Source of the DNA: Caballeronia telluris
Lineage (GTDB): Bacteria; Pseudomonadota; Gammaproteobacteria; Burkholderiales; Burkholderiaceae
Direction: 5' to 3'
Assembly: GCF_001544495.1 (NCBI RefSeq)
Contig: NZ_FCNZ02000013.1
Location: 62,001 to 126,000, forward strand
Length of the DNA stretch: 64,000 nt
Position 1 is the stretch's first letter. Every line of letters begins with the position of its first letter. Below, piece by piece: positions 26,924 to 35,281 of the stretch. Both the position numbers and the translations under genes were made by a program. The notes beneath the pieces are model-generated. The model was not told the DNA's origin, made no database searches, and saw nothing but the letters and a program-made list of their open reading frames with translations.

Positions 26924-27834
26924 ACGACGCTTTGAGCGACACCCGCGCGAACGCAATCCAAGTGGATCACGTGACGCTCGAACTGGGCGACCGCGCGATT
27001 CTCGACGACGCGACCTTTACCGTGCGCCGCGGCGAATTCATCGGCGTGCTCGGACCGAACGGCGCCGGCAAGACGACGCTGATGCGCGCGCTGCTCGGCC
27101 TGTTGCCGTTGTCGAGCGGATCGATCCGCGTGGATGGTCAAGCGGTCGTGCGCGGCAATCCGTCGATCGGCTACATGCCGCAGATTCGCAGCGGCCTCGC
27201 GGGACGGCGCGTGCGCGGACGGGATTTCGTCGCGATGGCCGCCGACGGGCATCACTGGGGCCTGCCGCATGCGAGCCCCGCCGTGCGCGCGGATGTCGAA
27301 CGCGTGCTCGATCTCGTCGACGCTCACGCGCTCGCCGCGCGGCCGCTATCGGAGCTTTCGGGCGGCGAGCGGCAGCGCCTTCTGCTCGCGCAATGCCTGC
27401 TCGGCAAGCCGAAGGTGCTGCTGCTCGACGAGCCGCTCATCAGCCTCGATCCGCGGCATCAGACGGGTGTCGTCGACCTCGTGCGGCGCGTGCAGCGCGA
27501 ACTCGGCATCACCGTGCTGTTCTCCGCGCATGAACTCAATCCGCTGCTCAACTCGCTCGATCGCGTGCTGTATCTCGGCAAGGGGCGCGCGGCGCTCGGC
27601 ACCGTCGACGAGGTCATCACGAAGGCGGTGCTCTCGCGGCTGTACGGTTCGCCGATCGACGTCATGCGCGTGAACGGCCGCATCTTCGTGATGTCGGGCG
27701 ATGTCGAAATCGACAAGCTCGACCACGCGCACGAAGAAGGCGACGAAGGCCACGAGCACGAGCACGAGCACGACCATGAGCATGATCACGCGCACGGACA
27801 CAAGGCCAAGGGAAAGCACACGCACAATGTTTGA
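26920..27834 (+). CDS. znuC: Zinc ABC transporter ATP-binding protein with histidine-rich C-terminal tail
   Basis: 304 residues from the ATG at 26920, which overlaps the binding-protein stop. Walker A GPNGAGKTT, signature LSGGERQRLLLAQ, Walker B VLLLDEPL and the HELNPLL switch are intact. The last 38 or so residues are made of alternating His with Glu, Asp, Gly or Ala (13 His; EHEHEHDHEHDHAHGH in the middle). Such tails bind zinc and may act as a sensor or buffer on the cytoplasmic side. The matching DNA contains repeated CACGAG units. The gene overlaps the permease gene by eight bases. ZnuC proteins often end sooner; the tail is the unusual part. Confidence 0.9.
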   Translation: MNDALSDTRANAIQVDHVTLELGDRAILDDATFTVRRGEFIGVLGPNGAGKTTLMRALLGLLPLSSGSIRVDGQAVVRGNPSIGYMPQIRSGLAGRRVRGRDFVAMAADGHHWGLPHASPAVRADVERVLDLVDAHALAARPLSELSGGERQRLLLAQCLLGKPKVLLLDEPLISLDPRHQTGVVDLVRRVQRELGITVLFSAHELNPLLNSLDRVLYLGKGRAALGTVDEVITKAVLSRLYGSPIDVMRVNGRIFVMSGDVEIDKLDHAHEEGDEGHEHEHEHDHEHDHAHGHKAKGKHTHNV

Positions 27835-28609
27835 ATACGAATTCATGGTGAACGCCTTCGCGGCGTCGGGGATCGTCGCGGTGCTGGCGGGCATCGTCGG
27901 ATATTTTCTGGTCTTGCGCGGGCAGACCTTCGCGGGTCATGCGCTATCGCATGTCGGCTTCACGGGCGCGACGGGCGCGGTACTGGTCGGCGTGTCGCCG
28001 CTCTGGGGCATGGTCGGATTCACGCTCGCGGCGGGCGTCGGCATGGGCGCGCTCGGCGAGCGGCTGTCGGGGCGCGATGTCGCCATCGGCGTGATTCTGT
28101 CGCTGTCGCTCGGGTTGGGGCTGCTGTTCCTGCACTTCTTCACGGCTTACGCCACGCAGGCGACCGCGCTTCTTTTCGGCAATGTGCTCGGGGTGAGCCG
28201 CGAGACGCTTGGGATTCTGGCCGCGCTCGCGGCGGTCAGTCTCGTCGCGCTGGCGGCGATCATGCGGCCGTTGCTGTTTGCCTCGTTGCAGCCCGAACTC
28301 GCGGAGGCGAAAGGAGTGTCGTTGCGGCTCGTGTCGGTGCTGTTTCTTGCGGTGACCGCGCTCGCGGTTGCTGCGTGTACGCAGATCGTCGGGGTGCTGC
28401 TCGTGTTCGCGCTGATGGTAGGTCCCGCAGCGGCGGCGCAGAACGTGACGACGCGGCTCTCGACCGGACTTCTGCTCGCCGCCGTGTTCGCGCTCGGGCA
28501 AGCGTGGGCCGGGCTCGTGCTCGCCTATTACACGGACTGGCCCACCAGTTTCTGGATCACGATGCTCGCGGCGCTGGTTTATGGCGGGAGTCTGTTGGGG
28601 CGGCGGTGA
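27827..28609 (+). CDS. znuB: Zinc ABC transporter permease
   Basis: 260 residues with about eight membrane segments. The opening YEFMVNAFAASGIVAVLAGIVGYFLVLRGQTFAGHALSHVGF is the usual start of ABC-3 family metal permeases, and VGVLLVFALMVGPAAAA is the conserved late helix. The ATG at 27827 lies inside the znuC gene, so translation is coupled; a longer frame from 27701 reads only the other frame of the His tail and is rejected. It completes the zur-znuA-znuC-znuB operon. Confidence 0.92.
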   Translation: MFEYEFMVNAFAASGIVAVLAGIVGYFLVLRGQTFAGHALSHVGFTGATGAVLVGVSPLWGMVGFTLAAGVGMGALGERLSGRDVAIGVILSLSLGLGLLFLHFFTAYATQATALLFGNVLGVSRETLGILAALAAVSLVALAAIMRPLLFASLQPELAEAKGVSLRLVSVLFLAVTALAVAACTQIVGVLLVFALMVGPAAAAQNVTTRLSTGLLLAAVFALGQAWAGLVLAYYTDWPTSFWITMLAALVYGGSLLGRR

Positions 28610-28623
28610 GCGGACGGTCGCAA

Positions 28624-28640
28624 TGGGGTGTTGAACCCCA
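28624..28640. terminator. Hairpin between convergent znuB and fghA
   Basis: TGGGGT (28624-28629) pairs with ACCCCA (28635-28640). It is short and has no T-run. It lies between two convergent genes, where a two-way stop is expected. Confidence 0.3.
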
Positions 28641-28657
28641 CGCAGGCGCTCCCCGCC

Positions 28658-29506
28658 CTAACGGCTCAACACCCGCGCATGATGCGCAACATGCTCCCCG
28701 ACGAAGGTGGAAATGAAGTAATAACCGTGGTCGTATCCCTCATGCTTGCGCAGCACGACCTTCTGCCCCGCGCCCGCAGCGGCAGCCTCGAACACATCGG
28801 GGTGTAACTGCTCGGCGAGAAACTGATCCGCGAGCCCCTGATCGATCAGGATGCCCTCGGCGAACCGCCCCGCCGCCGTCGCCGCGACCAGCTCGCTCGC
28901 GTCATACGCTTTCCACGCCTCGCGATCCTCGCCGAGATAGCCGGAAAACGCCTTCACCCCCCACGGACACCGCGAAGGCGCCGCGATCGGCGCAAACGCC
29001 GACACCGACCGGTAAAGATCGGGATTGCGCAAGGCCAGAACGAGTGCCCCATGTCCGCCCATCGAGTGCCCGAAGATCCCGAGCCGGTCGCCGCGCACCG
29101 GCAACTCCGCCAGCACGGCCTCGCGCAGATCCTGCGTCACATACGAATACATCCGATAGTGCTTCGACCAGGGCTCCTCGGTCGCATCGACATAAAACCC
29201 CGCGCCGACGCCGAAGTCCCACGCCGCACCCTCGTTCGGAATGCCCGCGCCGCGCGGGCTCGTATCCGGCGAAATCAGCGCGATGCCGTGCTCGGCGGCA
29301 TAGCGCTGCGCGCCGGCCTTGATCGCAAACGTCTCTTCGGTGCAAGTCAGCCCGGCGAGATAGAACAGCGCAGGCACCTTCCCCGACGACGCCTGCTGCG
29401 GCAAAAACACGGAAAAGCGCATCGGCAGGCCGATCGACTTCGAGTCGTGCCGATAGGTCCGCTGCACGCCGCCCCACGAGCGATGTTCTTCCACGAGTTC
29501 AAGCAT
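28658..29506 (-). CDS. fghA: S-formylglutathione hydrolase
   Basis: 282 residues. An esterase D-type alpha/beta hydrolase with the nucleophile in GHSMGGHGA (Ser148) and the catalytic His in EGYDHGYYF near 259. The opening LELVEEHRSWGGVQRTYRHDS and the CTEETF block are typical. It splits S-formylglutathione into formate and glutathione, the second step of formaldehyde detoxification. GGAG lies nine bases before the ATG. It follows adhC by 16 bases and is cotranscribed. Confidence 0.95.
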   Translation of the reverse strand: MLELVEEHRSWGGVQRTYRHDSKSIGLPMRFSVFLPQQASSGKVPALFYLAGLTCTEETFAIKAGAQRYAAEHGIALISPDTSPRGAGIPNEGAAWDFGVGAGFYVDATEEPWSKHYRMYSYVTQDLREAVLAELPVRGDRLGIFGHSMGGHGALVLALRNPDLYRSVSAFAPIAAPSRCPWGVKAFSGYLGEDREAWKAYDASELVAATAAGRFAEGILIDQGLADQFLAEQLHPDVFEAAAAGAGQKVVLRKHEGYDHGYYFISTFVGEHVAHHARVLSR

Positions 29507-29522
29507 CGTCGTCGCCTCCGGT

Positions 29523-30629
29523 TTAGTAGACCACGACCGAGCGAATCGATTCGCCCTTCTTCATCAGATCGAAGCCCTCGTTGATGCGCTCGAGCGGCAG
29601 ATGATGCGTGATGAGATCGTCGATGTTGATCTTGCCTTCCATATACCAGTCGACGATCTTCGGCACGTCGGTGCGTCCCCGCGCGCCGCCGAATGCCGAG
29701 CCCTTCCACTCGCGGCCGGTCACGAGCTGGAACGGACGCGTCGAGATTTCCTCGCCCGCCGCCGCCACGCCGATGATGAACGACTGTCCCCAGCCCTTGT
29801 GCGTGCATTCGAGCGCCTGACGCATCACCTTCGTGTTGCCGATGCACTCGAACGAATAGTCGGCGCCGCCATCGGTCAACTGCACGATGTGATCGACGAC
29901 GTTCTCGATCTCTTTCGGGTTGATGAAGTGCGTCATGCCGAACTTCTTCGCGAGTTCCACGCGGCCCGGATTGATGTCGACGCCGATGATCTTGTCGGCG
30001 CCCACCATCTTCGCGCCTTGAATCACGTTCAGGCCGATGCCGCCAAGCCCGAACACGACGACATTAGCGCCCGCTTCGACTTTCGCTGAATAGACAACAG
30101 CGCCGACGCCCGTCGTCACGCCGCAACCGATGTAGCAGATCTTGTCGAAGGGCGCGTCTTCGCGCACTTTCGCCACCGCGATCTCCGGCACGACGATGTA
30201 GTTCGAAAACGTCGAGGTGCCCATGTAGTGAAACAACGGCTTGCCGTTAAGCGAGAAGCGCGAGGTCGCGTCGGGCATGAGGCCGCGGCCTTGCGTCGAG
30301 CGGATCGCCTGACACAGGTTGGTCTTGCGCGACAGGCAGAACTTGCACTGGCGGCATTCCGGCGTGTAGAGCGGAATGACGTGATCGCCCTTTTTCAGCG
30401 TGCCGACGCCCGGCCCCACATCGACGATCACGCCCGCGCCTTCGTGTCCGAGGATCGCCGGGAAGATGCCTTCCGGATCGGCGCCCGAGAGCGTGTAGTA
30501 GTCGGTGTGACAGATGCCCGTCGCCTTCACTTCGATCAGCACTTCGCCGGCGCGCGGCCCTTCGAGATCGACTTCCTCGATCGTCAGCGGCTTGCCCGCT
30601 TCCCATGCAATGGCGGCTTTGGTTTTCAT
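29523..30629 (-). CDS. adhC: S-(hydroxymethyl)glutathione dehydrogenase (class III alcohol dehydrogenase)
   Basis: 368 residues from the ATG at 30629 with AGGAG eight bases ahead. Catalytic zinc ligands are in [16 protein letters not shown] and ILGHEGAG; the structural zinc cluster is [17 protein letters not shown]; the NAD fold is [18 protein letters not shown]. The TGICHTD and [17 protein letters not shown] blocks mark class III enzymes. It oxidises S-(hydroxymethyl)glutathione, formed from formaldehyde and glutathione, to S-formylglutathione. The next gene (fghA) encodes the following step. Confidence 0.96.
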   Translation of the reverse strand: MKTKAAIAWEAGKPLTIEEVDLEGPRAGEVLIEVKATGICHTDYYTLSGADPEGIFPAILGHEGAGVIVDVGPGVGTLKKGDHVIPLYTPECRQCKFCLSRKTNLCQAIRSTQGRGLMPDATSRFSLNGKPLFHYMGTSTFSNYIVVPEIAVAKVREDAPFDKICYIGCGVTTGVGAVVYSAKVEAGANVVVFGLGGIGLNVIQGAKMVGADKIIGVDINPGRVELAKKFGMTHFINPKEIENVVDHIVQLTDGGADYSFECIGNTKVMRQALECTHKGWGQSFIIGVAAAGEEISTRPFQLVTGREWKGSAFGGARGRTDVPKIVDWYMEGKINIDDLITHHLPLERINEGFDLMKKGESIRSVVVY

Positions 30630-30664
30630 GGTGTCGCTCCTTTCATGACAATGCAATTCGGCTT

Positions 30665-31897
30665 TTAGCGCGTGACGTTCAGAACCTCGTAACACGCGCC
30701 CATCGTGTGATAGTCGACCTTGCCGGCCGGGCTTTTCTCGTCGCTGTACTGGCGGTTGTCGCGGGTCAGAATGCGATACCACGCGCCATACTTGTGATCG
30801 ACGAAATGCGTCCAGCTATAGGCCCACAGTCGTTCGTATTCGTTCCAGTATTGCCGGGCCGCGGCTTCGTCGCCCTGCTCCGACATGCGTCCAGCGAGCA
30901 GCGCGGCCGCCGCCAGCGATTCGGCCTGCACCCAGAAATACTTGTCTTCGTCGTAGAAGCGGCCTTCGGGGTCGAAGCCGTAGACCATGCCGCCGTGCTC
31001 GCCGTCCCACGACAAATCGAGCGCGCGGTCGAACAGCTCACGCGCGCGCGTCAGATGCCACGCGTCCGGCCGATGCCGGTCGAGGATCAGCAAGAGCTTC
31101 GCCCACTCCGTCTGATGCCCCGGCTGAAAACCCCACGGACGAAAGATGTTGCTGCGATCGCCCTTGTTGTACGCCCAGTCGATCGACCAGTCGGGCTTGT
31201 AGTGCTCCCACACGAGGCCGCCCGCGAGCGCCGCCTGCCGGTTCACCATGTTGTCGGCGAGAAGCGCGGCGCGGTCCAGATAGCGCGCTTCGCCGCTCGC
31301 TTCATAGGCCGCGAGGAACGCCTCGCAGGCGTGCATGTTCGCGTTCTGCCCGCGATAGTCGGACACTTGCCAGTCGGCGGTCGCTTCGTCCTTGTACAGG
31401 CCGTGTGGTGCGTCCCAGAAGCACGACTCCATCAGGTTCCACGTTTCATCGAGGTAGGCGCGCGCTTCTTCGAAACCGGCTTCGAGCGCCTTCGCATACG
31501 CCAGCACGACGAACGCGAGGCCGTAGCAATGGTTCGTGGCATCGGTGACGTCGCGGCCGTTCAGCGTCCACGCATAACCGCCCGTCTCGGGATTGCGATG
31601 GAACCGCCGCAGATAGTCGATGCCATGCGCGACACCGCCGCGATACTCGTCGAGGCCGAAGTGCCGGTACGCCATCGCGTAGTTGAAGACGAAGCGCGTG
31701 CTCGACACGAGATGCCGCGTCTTGCGATCGTAGATCGTGCCGTCGTTCTTGTAGAAGTGATAGAAGCCACCCGCCGGGTCCATGCAGTGCGGGTGATAGA
31801 AGGTCATCGTGCGCAACGCGTGGTCCAGCAGGAACTCGCGCGAGCGGAAATCGGGTAGTGCAGGCTGCGTGGATGTCGGAGTTTCGATGGCGGGCAT
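30665..31897 (-). CDS. AGE-family (N-acylglucosamine 2-epimerase-like) epimerase/isomerase
   Basis: 410 residues, an (alpha/alpha)6 barrel family. Conserved parts include [69 protein letters not shown] with a catalytic His, and the late [14 protein letters not shown]. Members isomerise or epimerise free sugars (N-acetylglucosamine, cellobiose, mannose to fructose). The sequence lacks the nucleotide-binding parts of renin-binding proteins and looks nearest to the mannose isomerase/YihS group, a guess. It lies between an FGGY kinase gene and the formaldehyde genes, all on the minus strand with short gaps (35 and 81 bases), so it may share a transcript with both. Confidence 0.8.
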   Translation of the reverse strand: MPAIETPTSTQPALPDFRSREFLLDHALRTMTFYHPHCMDPAGGFYHFYKNDGTIYDRKTRHLVSSTRFVFNYAMAYRHFGLDEYRGGVAHGIDYLRRFHRNPETGGYAWTLNGRDVTDATNHCYGLAFVVLAYAKALEAGFEEARAYLDETWNLMESCFWDAPHGLYKDEATADWQVSDYRGQNANMHACEAFLAAYEASGEARYLDRAALLADNMVNRQAALAGGLVWEHYKPDWSIDWAYNKGDRSNIFRPWGFQPGHQTEWAKLLLILDRHRPDAWHLTRARELFDRALDLSWDGEHGGMVYGFDPEGRFYDEDKYFWVQAESLAAAALLAGRMSEQGDEAAARQYWNEYERLWAYSWTHFVDHKYGAWYRILTRDNRQYSDEKSPAGKVDYHTMGACYEVLNVTR

Positions 31898-31978
31898 GGA
31901 AAGTTCGAAGTGATGTCTCGACGTCGCGCGCCAAAAGCGTCGCGGGGTTCAAGTGTAAGCGTTCAGGCAAGTCTCATG

Positions 31979-33403
31979 TCAGAACCAGTCCTTGACGCGC
32001 CCGTACAGATCGACGAAACGCGCATGGCGTTCGTCGAGCGCGGCGTCGTCGCGAGGCGTGGCGACGAGTGTCGCGGATGGCGCGAGCGTCGCGAGATCGC
32101 CCGCGTGCCAGTGGCCGACCGCAAGGCCGCCGAGGAGCGCCGCGCCGCGCGTCGCGGCGTTCGGGCAATCGACGGCGTGCAGCTCGACCTTCAGCGCATC
32201 GGCGAGCAATTGCCGCCAGCGCGGATCGATCGAGCCGCCGCCCGCGAGGCGCATCGTTGTCATCGTTGCGCCGCTCGAACGGATCGCATCGAGACCGGCG
32301 CGCAACGAAAACGCGACGCCTTCGAACGCCGCGCGCATCAGCGTGCCGCGCGTGTCGGATAGACCGAGGCCAAGCCAGCCGCCGCGCGCCGACGGATTCA
32401 ACCACGGCGAGCGCTCGCCGCTCAGATACGGCAGGAAGCTCACGCGCGCCGATGCCTGCGCCGCGAACGCGTCCTCGTAGGCGCGCGGCCACGCATCGAA
32501 CGCGAGCCAGCCGCGCACGGCTTCGAGCGCCACGCCGACGTTCTGCATCGCGGCCATCCGGTACCACTCGTCGGTGGCCGCGCGATACGCGTGCAAACCG
32601 GCGACCGACGCGGGCGCATCGTGCGACATCACGACGATCTGGCCGCCCGTGCCCGTGGTGAGCAGCGCGTCGCCGTCGCGGCACAGGCCGCTGCCGAGCG
32701 CGGCGCAAGGCGTATCGCCTGCGCCGACCGCCATCACGACGCCCGCCTTCAATCCGAGCGCGTCCGCCGCCTCGGCCGACAGCGTGCCCGCCGCCGCATA
32801 AGAAGGCGCCAACTGCGCGAACCATCTGCGCGGCAGGCCCAGGTTCGCGATTAGCGCGTCGTCCCAGAGACCGGACGGCTCGGCGAGCGCGGTCGCGCAG
32901 GCGTCGGACGGATCGGTCGCGATCTCGCCCCCGAGTTCGCCCCCTAAGCGCGTGCGCAGCCAGTCCTTCGGCTGGAGCGCCCAGCGGGCTTCGTCGAGCA
33001 GCGCGGGTTCGTTGAGCGCGATCCAGCGCAAGAGCGGCCCGGCCATGCCGGGCGCGACCGGATTGACCTGCGGCACAGGCCACGCATCGAGAAGATCGCG
33101 AGCGCGCGTGTCGGGCCAGAGCATCGCGGGACGCAGCGCGCGCCCTCGGCCGTCCGTCAGCACGACGCCGTGCATCTGCCCGGAGAAGCCGATCGCGCGG
33201 ACGGCCTCGCGCTCGGCCGCCGGCAGCCGCGACGCGGCGGCGAGAAGCGCATGCCACCAGTCGTCGACCGGCGTCTCGGCCCAGCCAGGGTGCTCGGTCC
33301 TGACCGCATACGCGGCATTCGAGAACGCGATTTCGCGTCCATCCTCGTCAACGATGGCGAGTTTCAGCGAAGCCGTACCGAGATCGATGCCGAGAAAACG
33401 CAT
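31979..33403 (-). CDS. FGGY-family carbohydrate kinase (xylulokinase-like)
   Basis: 474 residues from the ATG at 33403; a TTG at 33421 would add six residues. FGGY blocks: FLGIDLGTASLKLAIVDEDG, GFSGQMHGVVLTD (xylulokinase-like sugar motif), LLTTGTGGQIVV, PYLSGERSPWLNP and RLAGGGSIDPRWRQLLADAL. It is clearly different from the xylB at 16355-17836 and so is not a recent copy. Paired with the AGE epimerase, it may phosphorylate the ketose that enzyme makes. The sugar is unknown. Confidence 0.85.
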   Translation of the reverse strand: MRFLGIDLGTASLKLAIVDEDGREIAFSNAAYAVRTEHPGWAETPVDDWWHALLAAASRLPAAEREAVRAIGFSGQMHGVVLTDGRGRALRPAMLWPDTRARDLLDAWPVPQVNPVAPGMAGPLLRWIALNEPALLDEARWALQPKDWLRTRLGGELGGEIATDPSDACATALAEPSGLWDDALIANLGLPRRWFAQLAPSYAAAGTLSAEAADALGLKAGVVMAVGAGDTPCAALGSGLCRDGDALLTTGTGGQIVVMSHDAPASVAGLHAYRAATDEWYRMAAMQNVGVALEAVRGWLAFDAWPRAYEDAFAAQASARVSFLPYLSGERSPWLNPSARGGWLGLGLSDTRGTLMRAAFEGVAFSLRAGLDAIRSSGATMTTMRLAGGGSIDPRWRQLLADALKVELHAVDCPNAATRGAALLGGLAVGHWHAGDLATLAPSATLVATPRDDAALDERHARFVDLYGRVKDWF

Positions 33404-33738
33404 GGGAATTCGGAGCCTCAAAAGTTAAGGGAAATCCCGTAGAAAGACGGGTTAACCCGCTTTGACCGCACGAGTGGTCGAAAACGGCCTATATCGGCGG
33501 ACGGATAAACATCATAACGACGCGCACAAGATCGTGGCCTTTCGCCGCGCGACAAATACCGGGCGATGTGCGTCAAGCCCCTTGCAGCAAGGGCTTCGGC
33601 CCGATCGCACCGATCGTCCGACGCGTCTTGCATATCGTCCGGCGAACGCGACGTATAGCGCCACGCAGTCTTGTTGTGCCTTTTTGTGGCGCTTACCTTT
33701 GATGCCACTCAATCAGAACAGCAATCAGGAGACAGCAT
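33404..33738. promoter_or_regulatory. Gene-free divergent control region with a 12-bp palindrome
   Basis: 335 bases between the FGGY kinase (minus) and the nucleobase permease (plus). CGGGTTAACCCG at 33449-33460 is a perfect palindrome; CCCGT/ACGGG (33437-33452) and a TTTGACC/GGTCGAA near-dyad (33462-33483) lie beside it. These are close to the kinase start and may be its operator. The right half (33500-33720) shows no gene or clear signal apart from an AT-richer stretch near the permease start. Confidence 0.5.
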
Positions 33739-35112
33739 ATGGCTTCGAACACCGTGCATCCGTGCGACGAGCGGCTACCCACCGGACAATTGCTCACGCT
33801 GGGCATTCAGCACGTCCTCGTGATGTACGCGGGCGCGGTCGCGGTTCCGCTGATCCTCGGCGCCGCGATGAATCTGCCGAAAGACCAGATCGCGTTCCTC
33901 ATCAGCGCCGACCTGTTCTCGTGCGGCATCGCCACGCTGATCCAGACGCTCGGCCTCTGGATCTTCGGCATTCGCCTGCCGGTCATCATGGGCTGCACGT
34001 TCGCGGCGGTCGGTCCGATGGTCGCGATCGGCACGAATCCGAGCCTCGGCATCCTCGACGTGTTCGGCTCGACGATCGCGGCGGGTGTCGTCGGCATCCT
34101 GCTCGCGCCGATGATCGGCAAGCTCCTGCGCTTCTTCCCGCCGGTCGTGGTCGGCACCGTGATCGCGGTGATCGGGCTCTCGCTGATGGGCGTCGGGATC
34201 AACTGGGCGGCGGGCGGCATCGGTAATCCCGAGTACGGCAATCCGGTGTACTTGCTGCTGTCGCTCGTCGTGCTGATGCTGATCCTGCTCATCAACAAGT
34301 TCATGCGCGGCTTCATCGCGAACATTTCGGTGCTGCTCGGGATGGTTGCGGGCTTCGCGATCGCGGCGGCGCTCGGCCTCGTCAACATGGACGGCGTCGC
34401 GCACGCACCGTGGGTCGGCGTCGTGCTGCCGTTCCACTTCGGCCTGCCGCACTTCGACCCGCTCTCGATCGCGACGATGATCATCGTGATGTTCGTCACC
34501 TTCATCGAATCGACTGGCATGTTCCTCGCGGTCGGCGATCTGGTGGAACGTCCGGTCGACCAGAAGGCGCTGGTGCGCGGACTGCGCGTCGACGGACTCG
34601 GCACGCTGATCGGCGGCATCTTCAACTCGTTCCCGCATACGTCGTTCTCGCAGAACGTCGGACTGATCGGCGTGACGGGCGTGAAGAGCCGCTTCGTCTG
34701 CGCGACGGGCGGCGTGATCCTCGTCGTGCTCGGCCTCTTTCCGAAGATGGCGCAGGTGGTCGCCTCGGTGCCGCCGTTCGTGCTCGGCGGCGCGGGCATC
34801 GTGATGTTCGGGATGGTCGCGGCGAACGGCATCAAGGTGCTGTCGAAGGTGGACTTCGTGAAGAATCACCACAACCTGTTCATCGTCGCGGTGAGCATCG
34901 GCCTCGGGATGGTGCCGGTCGTCGCGCCGAAGTTCTTCTCGCAACTGCCGCATGCGCTCGAACCGATTCTGCACAGCGGGATTCTGCTGGCGTCGGTGTC
35001 GGCGGTGGTGCTGAACGTCATCTTCAACGGCGTGAGAAAGGAACGCGATGCGCGCCGCGAGATTCGCCACGCGGGTCACGATTTCGACGGAACGGCGACG
35101 GAAGCAAAGTAA
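33739..35112 (+). CDS. Nucleobase:cation symporter-2 family permease (xanthine/uric acid type)
   Basis: 457 residues with about 14 membrane segments. NCS2 family blocks are clear: LTLGIQHVLVMYAGAVAVPL at the start (QH motif), VTFIESTGMFLAVGDLV (substrate-binding Glu) and NSFPHTSFSQNVGLIGVTGVKSR (the family signature region). The QH motif and the ESTG block are typical of the xanthine/uric acid branch rather than uracil permeases. AGGAGA lies before the ATG. It stands alone with a strong terminator behind it. The purine genes further right (55-59 kb) are biosynthetic and not directly linked. Confidence 0.92.
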   Translation: MASNTVHPCDERLPTGQLLTLGIQHVLVMYAGAVAVPLILGAAMNLPKDQIAFLISADLFSCGIATLIQTLGLWIFGIRLPVIMGCTFAAVGPMVAIGTNPSLGILDVFGSTIAAGVVGILLAPMIGKLLRFFPPVVVGTVIAVIGLSLMGVGINWAAGGIGNPEYGNPVYLLLSLVVLMLILLINKFMRGFIANISVLLGMVAGFAIAAALGLVNMDGVAHAPWVGVVLPFHFGLPHFDPLSIATMIIVMFVTFIESTGMFLAVGDLVERPVDQKALVRGLRVDGLGTLIGGIFNSFPHTSFSQNVGLIGVTGVKSRFVCATGGVILVVLGLFPKMAQVVASVPPFVLGGAGIVMFGMVAANGIKVLSKVDFVKNHHNLFIVAVSIGLGMVPVVAPKFFSQLPHALEPILHSGILLASVSAVVLNVIFNGVRKERDARREIRHAGHDFDGTATEAK

Positions 35113-35142
35113 CGCTGCAACGATAAACGCCTGGGCACTCGG

Positions 35143-35170
35143 ACGCCGCGACGAAAGTCGCGGCGTTTTT
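35143..35170 (+). terminator. Rho-independent terminator of the NCS2 permease gene
   Basis: A 10-bp GC-rich stem (35143-35152 with 35157-35166), a GAAA loop and a run of T at 35166-35170. This is a textbook intrinsic terminator. Confidence 0.93.
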
Positions 35171-35217
35171 GCGCTTGAGACGATTCGGGATAAACCCGAC
35201 AAACGAGAAAGTTCTTT

Positions 35218-35227
35218 GTAATATTAC
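35218..35227. promoter_or_regulatory. AT-rich palindrome GTAATATTAC before the PhoX gene
   Basis: A perfect 10-bp palindrome 55 bases before the start codon, in the only AT-rich patch of the leader. It could be a core promoter or an operator. No clear Pho box is seen. Confidence 0.35.
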
Positions 35228-35281
35228 TTCCATACAGACAGCCTACATTCGTGGACTCTTCTTCCCCTCGGAAAATCCACA

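Noticed and set aside
27701..27826. N-terminal extension of the zinc permease
   Set aside because: It only reads the other frame of the His-rich tail of znuC; the conserved permease start is the ATG at 27827.
33775..35202. Minus-strand frame of 475 codons opposite the NCS2 permease
   Set aside because: The His/Arg/Asp-rich composition is a shadow of the membrane protein on the other strand.
35218..35281. Pho box in front of the PhoX gene
   Set aside because: No CTGTCAT-type repeat pair is present, only an AT-rich palindrome.
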